This document shows, in pieces, positions 55,277-64,000 of a stretch of 64,000 nt of DNA. The DNA is taken from NCBI GenBank assembly GCA_037178975.1, contig JASJZH010000003.1, positions 1,364,001 through 1,428,000 of the forward strand, read 5' to 3'. How positions within the stretch are numbered: the stretch's first letter is position 1; each line of letters opens with the position of its first letter. The translations under genes were made by a program, and so were the position numbers. The stretch comes from Oscheius tipulae (taxonomy: Eukaryota > Nematoda > Chromadorea > Rhabditida > Rhabditidae). The notes beneath the pieces were generated by a model. The model had not been told where the DNA came from, did not search any database, and was given only the letters and a program-made list of their open reading frames with translations.

Positions 55277-58200
55277 ATGGGTCTATTCCGAAGGAAAAAG
55301 GTTGCCAGGTAAGTCCACTCTCTTGTCTTTCATCCTAGTTCAACCAGAAGCAACCAGAATTTAGCCTAGCAGCCGGATCGTCCTGTCCAGGTCGGCCGCT
55401 TCTCCTCAGGCCCATGCAGGGTGGCCGCCGCGCCTCTCATGCTGCACCGGCGAAACCGAAACGATTTCCATATTTACGCGAGCTGTGGAAGAAGCTTAAA
55501 GATGAATGGAGGACACTATGGAAGACCTTGGCAGATCCGCAGCGTGAGTCCACCAAAATAGAGGAAATCATGTCTTGAACCGAAAATAACTATGGCTACA
55601 TTGCCTATTACTAGTCCCGAAACGCAAATCTAGTTCTAAATGCTCAAAAGTCTCGTTCACACTCTGTGTGCGTCTGAAGCCATTATTGGTAACCACTCGG
55701 CTTCGTCGCCTGGTGGCGGTTTTATTGAGCAAGGAACAAAAACAGACACATTTATAAGAACTCCCAATAGATAAGTCGCTTGCGCTCCTGGCGAAGCGAT
55801 TCACTGTCAGTGCTAATTTTGTAAGTTGAACTGTCCTGACTTGTCTTGTCAACTCTAATCTAGGATAATACATGGCAGAAAAGGTCACAAACATTGTCAA
55901 GTGTTATCCCAGAGTTGACCTGTGTCGCAGGCACCTCTTGTAAATTGTAAAGGTAGGCTCAGCGAGTTACTTTGTGGACACTCTAATTACAGGCAAGTCA
56001 AGTCAAAGTCGAGTCAGTTTGGGAGATAGCTTTGTTAGGGGAATGCTGCTCCTGTCAGGGTAGCTCGACTGGAGTATCATCTACCTGTCACGAGCCCCAA
56101 CGGAGCATCAGCCAAACTTGTCTGTTCGTAACAGACTCTAATGATAAGCATAGTTCATATTGACTACAGTAATCGCTTTTGCGGCTGCGGCAAATTGAAA
56201 ATGTTGTCTGTGTATCATAAAAAGAACCCAATTCTCTACGTTACCCTAGTTCTGGAAAAATCTCTTTCTCTACCAATGAGTCGAGTCATATCGGCTCTCC
56301 CGTACTGTCTTACAGGCAGACTTGTCCCAGAAGAGCAAGGAGGTTGATTCTGCGAGATGGTACGGGTCTAGAAACAGACATAACGACTCAGAATAGCGGA
56401 GGGACTTCCTTTCAAGACATAGAAAATCTGATCCACAGCTTATTCAGATTTTAACATGTAGCTTTTTGAGAGCGTCTGACTAGTTTTTGCTGAGGCAACA
56501 GACTGTCTCTGTACCTTTCAGTATCCTGAACAGTCTTCATCTTAATCCGTCTACCCTGTCCCGACTCTTGTTCCCAACAATAGCAGAGATCACTTTCTTT
56601 TCTTAACAGAAAAAAAGACGCTGACTTGGAACGGGTCGTGCGACTATTAGCCATCAATTAGTGCTACAAAAAAAACTGTTTCGCAAGACTTCAAAATCAT
56701 TTTTGTGCTACAATGTGACTCTTCAACATTTTTTATTTCAAACCCGTACTGTATCGCCGTTCTGGATTTCGGGGTGGTTGAGGCCGGACCAGGAAGTAAC
56801 CGGTCATTTCGGCTTCTGCAAAAAACTCAACTGATTCGATTAAGCACGATCTGTCGGAGTGGATCTTTTTCTCGGGGCGAAACTGACAGAGTGACATTTG
56901 CAGAGATGCACTTCAATTGGCCGGAACACACTCCACTCGAGGTCTACGAGCTCGTCCAGCCGTCGAGGTTCAATGAGGATAGCTGGAAGTACAGGATGCC
57001 ATTCTTTTGGGCCCAAGAAGAGGTTCCAGCCACTATCTCTTGGTAAGAGACCCACTTTCGACGATTTGGAACTTTTTGGGTAAAAATTCCGTCAAAAATG
57101 CACATACCTTTTTCAAATACCTTTTTGATAATCTTCTAAGCCAGCACAAAAACAAAAAATAGTTAGGAAGAACGTTTCTCGAGATTCGACCCCGCGTCCT
57201 TCTGCTTACAAATTGCGCTAAGCACTAGGCTATAATCCATTTCCAACAAAGAGCGGCAGTTTAAAGGACTGTCTCTCTTCCCGCCAAAAGGCTTCCGTCA
57301 CGAATTTTCGATATTCGGCGCAAAGTGTTTGAGTTGTCGCTATTTCAGCTTACTTGCGACCACTTTTTTTTACCTGAAAGTTGAATTCTTTTCCCGCGAT
57401 CAGAATCTTGAAAAAGTCAAGATTCGATAACTTGGAATTTTCCTCTTCGCGCAAACACTGAGCGGCGAGCATTCAAATTCTTCAGGTGCGGCTCTTAGTT
57501 GGATACACACTATAAGAATCCGAAGCTCCTGCCGAGAGCTTAGACAGATGCACCCACAAGCTCTTTTGCCTGGCAATCTGGCACAGCTTTTAGTCCTTTA
57601 TTCGGCTCGAAAGAAAGTATTCACGCATTGCGATGTCCAGCAATGTTGTAGACTATTATCTGCGCTACAACTTTTCAAAACATTGCAAAGCTGGAAAAAT
57701 ACCACTCCTTGAGCTTGAAAAAGCTGGGCGGGAACCTAAATTCGTTAATGCTCGAACAACTACAGGAAATTTATCAGCTTCTACCCACTGTTAGGGTCCT
57801 ATTCATTGAGGAATGCATTAGCTTATGGTCTTAACTTTAAGTTTCCCGGTACACCTGTTCTATCAATAACCAATTCTAATTCGTTGTTCATTGAAACCAA
57901 TCTGTCAAAAACAAATAATAGAACATTGACAGTGACAACTCACACGACCACAATTTTTTCCTGTTTTCCTCTCAATTTGATAAGGAACTTCGTCTTTCTG
58001 GCAGTCTAAAACATGCTTTATTGGTATGTTTCTTTTTTATCTTTTTGAACCAGGAAAAAACCTAAACTTTAACCTCTCGCCGTAAATCATCCATCTAAAC
58101 GGTCAATCCCCCCGTGACTCGTTAACACGATTTCTCGACGAGAACAGTCCGTGTAATGAAACAGCCTCGACTTCCTAGTCGCTATCTCTCTCCGAAGTGC

Positions 58201-60102
58201 CTGTAGGGAATTGAAATTTTATGACTGTCTCTCTGTCTCCGTCTATGTCACTCTGTCTCTCTGTTCCAAACTAACTAAGGGTCGGTTCCGGACCGAGCCC
58301 ATTTCGTTTTGCATAATTTTCGAATTTTCAGGGCATTGCTGGTCTGCATCATTGAGTGCATTTTCGGTGTGATTGGCTTCTTTTTCAACTTCCTTCACTT
58401 CGTATTGACGATATGGAATTGCTCCAGTATAGGTCTCCCGATATTCTTGTTTTGCTGTACTATGCTGCAGTATTCTGTTTTCTTCAGCTTTAAGGTAAGA
58501 GACAAAGAGAGACAGAGAGTCATTTTCCTGGTCCGGTTCCTCTCCAATCCCATCAATCCCATCAGTTCTGATAGCCCTATCGTGACAGGTATTGCCTCTC
58601 TCATTTGATAGGTGCGAGAAGAACGCTTTTCCACTTGACTGCCTCCCAGACAGGATCCTTCACCACCCCTTTGACTACACAATTACGAAAAGGGACCAAC
58701 CACTTTCAGGTCTTGTTTGTTATTGGGATTCTGGAGCGGCGATGGCGGCTTTTCTGGATCCAGCTCATCTTCCAGTATGCCACCTGTGTATTTCTTCTTC
58801 TAGACGCTAGTTTTGCCTTGTCGGCCGATTTTGGAGGATACCATGAGGAGGTTAGTGCCACAAAAAAACCTAAAAGCTTTGCTATTACGCAAAAAAGGAA
58901 AAGCTTGAAGAAAAGAATCTTTTTTTTTGGACGGTCCTATTTTCGCTCTGGGACTGCCCTTTCGGACCGATATCGGTCATGAATGGCAGACATGTTGGAA
59001 CTCTCAAGCTTGAGAGTGCAGAACTTTACAAACAGACCGGGATAAATTATTCGCAAACATTCGCAGGCACTCGCAGACAGTACAAGGTGGCGGTTGTAGT
59101 AGAGGAAGTAGAGAAATCGTCAAAACTCAAAAAATCAAGCAATGAGGCTGAAAAATACAATCACAGTCGCTGACCCCCACAATTTCAGGCCCTCTACTGC
59201 CAACGGAACCCGCCACTTATCCGTTTCATAGCCTTCCTCTCGCTCCTCTTTCTCCCAATCCAGCTCTATCTTCGCTGGATGACGAAACGAGTCTACCATT
59301 TCATATCAGACAGTCGAAAGTTCAAGTGAGCATTTTGTATGCTTTTGAGATTGGCTGCTTCCAGATACGCATTGCACAATTCACAGTGGAGGTATAGAAA
59401 ACGGGTCTACTTCACCTACTGCTCAATCAAGCACGAGGCGGAGAAGAAGGAAGCTTTAATGGTGGGTTCGAACTTCCTGACCAGTCTTCCTTTCTCTGTC
59501 CCTCTGTCACTTTATCTCTCTCTCTCAAGTGTCAATTTCCAGAATAAGGATCATGTGGAATCGAACCGCATCAGAAATGAGCAGGAAGAAGCGTTTGCAA
59601 AGTTCCAGCAGAAGAAGAACATCACGGTCATCTCGATTCCAGAGGATGAAGAAGAGGAACATGACGAAGGTGTCAATACTTCGGTATATATACGAGTGGG
59701 TACAGGAAAGACTAATCAGGATCAGTTACAGAGATCCTCTTCCTCATGGCCCAGTTTCTCCTCGACGCAGCTTGGCAAGAGGAAGATTCAGGCGAAAGTT
59801 CGAAAGTGAGTGACAGAGAAACAGAGAGACAGAGGTACTGAGAGACAGACATACTAGGAGACAGAGAGAGACGAATACAGTTTCAGAGCAGCCAAGCGCT
59901 GTCGGAACGACGAGCTGACTCCTTTCCTCCGGAAGGAGTCGAGCAGTTCCGGACGTGGTTCCAGCTGTCGCAGTTTTCCGCGCCAAGGCAAGCCAGGGGT
60001 CAAAATTCAAATACAGGTAATATCACCCTTTTTGCTGCTCCAAACATCAAAGTTTAGGTCGACAGGAACACGGCGCGACGTCTCCTGCTCAAGAAGGTCT
60101 AG
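55277..60102 (+). CDS. Multi-pass membrane protein with long basic tail, family not recognised
   Basis: Eleven exons join in phase to 445 residues: 55277-55308, 55365-55543, 56904-57042, 58332-58494, 58650-58850, 59189-59325, 59365-59461, 59543-59683, 59732-59805, 59887-60016 and 60058-60102. A basic N-terminus ([12 protein letters not shown]) and a Trp/Lys segment ([19 protein letters not shown]) precede about four hydrophobic segments: [55 protein letters not shown] and [18 protein letters not shown]. The cytoplasmic-looking tail of about 170 residues has an acidic patch (EDEEEEHDE), a Ser-rich stretch and basic runs, ending RRLLLKKV. The topology recalls small tetraspan nematode proteins, but no motif places it. 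The last exons are small and well spaced; AATAAA follows at about 60225. The first two exons are linked to the third by phase only, across a 1.36-kb intron. Confidence 0.75.
57175..57245 (-). pseudogene. tRNA-like pseudogene
   Basis: On the minus strand TAGCCTAGTGCTTAGCGCAA resembles a D-arm, and GGGGTCGAATCTCG, 33 bases on, a T-arm and B box. The acceptor stem does not pair. It lies in the 57043-58331 intron. Confidence 0.35.
57605..57730 (+). repeat. Interspersed intronic repeat, copy d (partial)
   Basis: TGTTGTAGACTATTATCTGC, CTACAACTTTTCAAAACATT and GCAAAGCTGGAAAAA align with the left part of copies a and b (CTACAACTTTGCAGAGCAT). The right part with GTTATATAA is absent. Again it is intronic. 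Confidence 0.4.
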
Positions 60103-60241
60103 CCTCAATCCTCTTCTCCCCTCCCTTTACTTCCAAGTGCTATTTTCTCTCCTTCTCACTCTCCAAGCCAGACGGGTTCCAAAATTCATTTAATTAACAG
60201 TTATAATATATTAGTACAAGATAATAAAGATCACTCGAAAC

Positions 60242-60345
60242 CTAGAAATGCATAATTCGTCGCTGGTTGTGCTCGAAACTTCGACAGTGTTCGTTCTTGC
60301 CGTTTTTTTGGAAGTTGACACGGTCAACTGGCTCGCATTCACCAC
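60242..60345 (-). CDS. Candidate terminal exon of a small Cys-containing protein
   Basis: From a CATTTTTCAG acceptor the minus strand reads GECEPVDRVNFQKNGKNEHC, then RSFEHNQRRIMHF and a stop. An upstream piece near 60440-60490 (VCEQLRNKGLTLA in one frame) could be a partner exon. Cys spacing and size suggest a secreted peptide, but no signal peptide or start was found. No family is recognised. Confidence 0.3.
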
Positions 60346-60620
60346 TGAAAAATGATCTGTCTCTGAGTCTCTCTATCTCTTTTCCTGTCTCTTTCCAACT
60401 GTAACTACTACTAACTGCTACTGTCATAGGTAACTTGCAAGTGTAAGCCCCTTGTTTCTTAATTGCTCGCAAACTTTGTATTTTGAGTACAAAAACAACA
60501 AAAAGGCAAACTACTCGAACTGCCTAGTGTGAAGATTGCAGGAGACTGTCACAAGGCCAAGGATGCTGTCGAGATGTGGTTCCCACTCGGACAGCAGAGA
60601 AGAGGAACTACGGCTGGCCT

Positions 60621-61120
60621 AGACCAAGAGCTCGTCGACTCTGAATCCGGCCCACAGTTGCATGGATCTGCCTATGGACAGCGAACAGTGCTACCACCTC
60701 CCGACGTCTCTGATCTACTCGCCAAAGAGCAGTCGCCTCAACTTGGCCAAGCTGCACGACTGGCTGCAGCCACCGACGACCAACAGCTCCTCGGAACGCA
60801 AGACACCTATGCTGGAACAGCGCACCAGAAGAGAAGCCGTCGCCAAGCTGAGAAATCGCTGGACGGCCGTGGTCTTCCAGGAAGATCAGCAGCTCCTGCT
60901 AGCTGTTGCTTTACCAGGTCCGCTATGTGATAACCGTCAAGAACCGAAGAGCTACGGCATCTCCTTACGGGACATGTCGGCCGGAGAAAGCTCTTCCACC
61001 GTCCGTAGAAACTCGCCTGCTTCTACTCTGTCAATCCGGAGACGGTCTTCTTCGATCTGTAGGCGGAGGAAGAGCAGAATACTGGGAGAAATGAAGGGTA
61101 AACAAAAGATAATACAATAA
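60621..61120 (+). CDS. Candidate exon of a Ser/Arg-rich protein
   Basis: The plus strand is open for about 165 codons: PTSLIYSPKSSRLNLAKLHD, then RREAVAKLRNRWTAVVFQED, a Ser/Arg-rich tail (STLSIRRRSSSICRRRKSR) and a stop at 61118-61120. Upstream, in the same frame and separated by one TAG (60618-60620), lies another coding-like piece (RCGSHSDSREEELRLA). So either there is an intron with a CTGGCCTAG acceptor, or an in-frame stop. Two other frames are also open over part of it because the DNA is GC-rich. Not recognised. Confidence 0.35.
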
Positions 61121-61177
61121 GATAAAAAAGATTGAAGGTGAGCCTTGTTATACTAGTTTTCCATGAGTCTCTCTATC

Positions 61178-63982
61178 TCACCTGCACGTCCTGGGGTAGC
61201 AAATTAGATGAGCATGCCGAATATCAATCAGTGTCGACAGATGAAATGCTCCGTAGGCAGCTATCATAGAATACTCCAGAACAGCATAGTAGAACGGAAC
61301 TAGGGTCGTTATACTTTTTAAAAGACCACTAAGCCCACCGTAACTGTGACAGTAAGGCATCGGGAGCCCGACCTGGTACTCATGAAAAACCTGATGAGCT
61401 GTGAAGGCAAAAACAGAGAAACTGACAGACTTGATCAGAACAGAAATGACGTCGATGAGCTGAAAACCACAGTTGCAAATTGCAAGAAATATGGAGGCGG
61501 AGACAGACTTCTTTCGTTCTTCGGGTGAAGGTGAAAAGTAGGGCCAGGGTAAAGAACATGTTTAGGACGGCCGTGGAGGAAAAAGCCATCTTGAAGTACT
61601 TGTTGAAAACTGAAAAAGTTGATGCTTATCCTCTGTGTCGTCATATAATTTGTCTTTGTGCTGTCTACTCGACGACAATGGTCCTCGAGGGCTGCAAACC
61701 GTTCGTGATCTTGTCTGGGATCAAAAAAGCTCAGAAATCATACGTCACGAACGTGTTCTGTCCATTGTCACTATCAGACTTACTTGGTATCCCATCAAAA
61801 TCCGAATGAACTGTGATGATCGCAAACAATGTGAGAGACAGGACTTCTACCAGCATCAGTGGAGTCAACAGTTCGTTGAAGACTCGGAAAATCAGCGACT
61901 CATTCCCCTCCATCGAGAAGAGACACCTAATTTCATTGGATACGTACTAAAAGGGCTCTACCTCATAGTTAGAGCATTGAAAACCCTCATCGCCATTGGA
62001 AGTCCAACCGCCAGACGGAAGAGAACATTGCCAATTACGTTGACCTCAAAGAGGTTAATGATGGAAGGGAGCCATGTGGGCTCAATTGGCGTGTTTGACT
62101 AAAAAAGGTGGTTAGGATTTCCCTGCAAGCATTTTGATCTCTGGACAGCTTTGGCCTCGGGTGGAACACCGCGACCGCAGATTAGCCACACTCCAGCTGT
62201 TTTCTGTCGCAACGGGACGGCAATCAGGAACATTGAATGAATGAAGAAAGGTAAAGAACAACAGTCAGCAGAAGACAACAAGCCACAGTCCCAGTCATTT
62301 TCAAGTCATAAGGTGGAATTGGGTCTGTCGAGTCCGTATAGGTGGGAAATTTAAAAACGCAGACAGGTACACAAAGAGTGGAACAAGCTGATGAGACAAA
62401 ACGGATAAGAAGCCTTGGTGAAAGGTTTATAGGAAACCGAGATGAAGCGAGGAAGACACTGTTGCTGGAGAGAGACTGCTGAGGCGCTGACTCATGCCTA
62501 TCTGTCTTTCAACATGTCTTTCTCCCCCTGTCACTCTGTCAACACTTAACGGGAAGGAGCCTGACAGAAGCTTCCTCACAATGACTACCTCCTACGCAAT
62601 ACAGAGTCAGATGAACAGAGAGACAGGGGGACACAACGACACGGAAACACAGACATAGATTGATAGAGAGACAGAGTGACAAAGATACTGAGAGACAGAA
62701 AGACAGAGACAGTCCATCCCTTCCTAATCCCCCAGAAACAGACTGAAAAATCACGTGAGACACTTGACTTTCACACCTATCACGGTTCCAGTTCCAAGCT
62801 AAGAACTTTCACTTACGGGCTAGCTATCAAGTGGTCACTTGAAAAACCAAAAAATAGCAAAGCTTACATGACAGGCGAAGCGACTAGCTCCATAGGTGAC
62901 AATGAATCCAGATTTGAGCTTGTCCGGTTGCGGAATCCAGTCCGTATAGAGAGATATCGAGACGGCTCCTGTAATACAAACTTTGGTTGCATTGTTTCGA
63001 GTTCTTACCAATGAAAAGACTGACAGAGAGGAAGGAAAAGATGAGATTTGGAATGTAGAGCGGAATATTCATGTAGGCTATGTCCGAGTTGTCATCCTCA
63101 TTATGTCCGTGCTTAGGTTGAGTGAACTCGGACCGGGTGGTTGGGATCTGGAAAAGTACTGACCTTACAATGTTCATTTCAAATTTTCTACTATCATCTG
63201 CTACCAAGAGGCTCAAAACTTGAATTTCACTGTGAAAAAATCGAAACTTCTATGGTTGCTGTGGTTCCGTCCGAAGCTGCAGACTAAAGGCAGCTTCACC
63301 GCCAACTGTTGTTCTACGGTGTGATTCTTTCCAATAGCAATTGGTTCTATCTCAAACTCCAAATTTGATTTTCAAATTTTGGCACAAACTAATCGACAAT
63401 AATCGACAATCTTTGCATGTGTGTCCAGAACTACTAACAAATTTGATAAGTTCTGTCAAGCAGTTAAATGATAAGTCATTCGAGACTTGAGAGTTAGCAT
63501 GGAAATCTTGTGTGTCCCTTGAACCCACAAGTCCGAGGTCTAGACACAACGCCATGGATGATTCCGTCACCGCCAGAGCCCTAGAGAGAGTCAAAAAGAC
63601 CCAGTTCATTTCTGGCTGTACCGCCTGCCTCCCATCTTTCCCTACCTGTCTCTCTATCTCTTGTAACCGATACTATCTACGGCTTCTTTTCTTGTGCTGG
63701 TAGAGACAACTTGTGTAAACTATGAAATCTACAAGTTCACGCCTTCCCATGTTTCCCTAATCTAGGATGGAACGGTTCTCTATCCTGTCACTGATCGATC
63801 ATGGGATATCCCCCGACGCGGTAAATAGTGCTGCAATTGTATACACTAAGTCCACCAGTTTCGACAAATTTCCAAAGGAACTGTTAAAAATTCCTCACCT
63901 TAATCTTTCGGCAGACCTCCTGTTCCTCATGGACAGTGTCAACGGAGTCGGTAGATGTTGAAGGAGAGGGATGAGATGCCAT
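61178..63982 (-). CDS. PGAP2 / FRAG1-like membrane protein
   Basis: Eight exons join in phase to 315 residues: 63982-63899, 63147-63009, 62968-62868, 62098-61962, 61926-61784, 61609-61509, 61459-61339 and 61299-61178. PGAP2 acts in the Golgi in remodelling of GPI anchors and has six membrane helices. Family-like features in order: N-terminal helix (YIPNLIFSFLSVSLFIGAV), the lumenal NTPIEPTWLPSI (like N-Y-L-P-S-I-S), LFRLAVGLPMAMR (like WR-I-AL-H-PR), LLTPLMLVEVLSLTLFAIIT with HSDFDG, FKMAFSSTAVLNMFFTLALL, then CHSYGVPFYYAVLEYSMIAA and GAFHLSTLID, the last matching the NMAFHMTAYWDF region. Key positions are diverged, so it is a divergent member. The donor of exon 6 (GTCTGT) is weak. The first exon (MASHPSPSTSTDSVDT) is joined by phase over a long intron. 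Confidence 0.7.
62520..62720 (-). repeat. CTCTGTCTCT-type simple repeat
   Basis: On the minus strand a 0.2-kb run of CTGTCTCT-like units with few interruptions (GTCTCTGTCTTTCTGTCTCT near 62690-62712) lies in the PGAP2-like gene intron 62867-62099. Translated ORFs in it are Ser/Leu/Cys low complexity. Confidence 0.8.
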
Positions 63983-64000
63983 GGGCTGAATGAATGGAGC

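Noticed and set aside
58979-59173. 64-codon plus-strand ORF between membrane-protein exons
   Set aside because: Lies in an intron; the flanking exons join in phase without it.

Overview
The window is nuclear DNA of a nematode. Genes are split by many short GT-AG introns (mostly 36-60 bp). Several start codons sit just downstream of a strong 3' splice site, as expected for spliced-leader trans-splicing. It encodes nematode-type families: a transthyretin-like secreted protein and a run of two-domain C-type lectins. No prokaryotic, organellar or CRISPR feature was seen. The species cannot be named from this sequence.

Layout. 0-13 kb: three minus-strand genes in tandem, transcribed RPN13/ADRM1 -> BUD22/SRFBP1 -> MYBBP1A (its 3' end is off the window). 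The first two are about 0.15 kb apart and look like an operon. MYBBP1A introns hold a small opposite-strand secreted-protein gene and a small membrane-protein ORF. 13-17 kb: an unrecognised four-helix membrane protein with a tRNA-Gly(UCC) in an intron, then a PP1-like phosphatase. 18-24 kb: four plus-strand C-type lectin loci. Only the second is intact; a 741-bp Tc1/mariner-type non-autonomous element sits in its last intron. 24-25 kb: remnants of a fatty-acid-amide-hydrolase-like gene. 25.5-37 kb: sparse DNA rich in CTCTGTCT-type simple repeats, hairpins and palindromic elements, with a few exons of an unrecognised minus-strand gene. 37.9-41.3 kb: a broken Ty3/gypsy retroelement with one recognisable LTR. 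42.6-45.2 kb: a 20-repeat ankyrin protein. 45.4-46.5 kb: a mariner relic abutting a broken gene. 47-50.2 kb: a transthyretin-like gene convergent with a CRAL-TRIO/GOLD gene that carries a G-protein gamma gene in an intron. 51.6 kb: a small Gly/His-rich membrane protein. 55.3-60.1 kb: a second unrecognised multi-pass membrane protein. 61.2-64 kb: a PGAP2/FRAG1-like gene.

Function. The first cluster joins proteasome ubiquitin recognition with two nucleolar ribosome-biogenesis factors. The rest is ordinary signalling, lipid/GPI handling and secreted proteins, among active and decayed repeats. Exon joins given below were checked by hand for reading phase. Nothing was aligned to a database.
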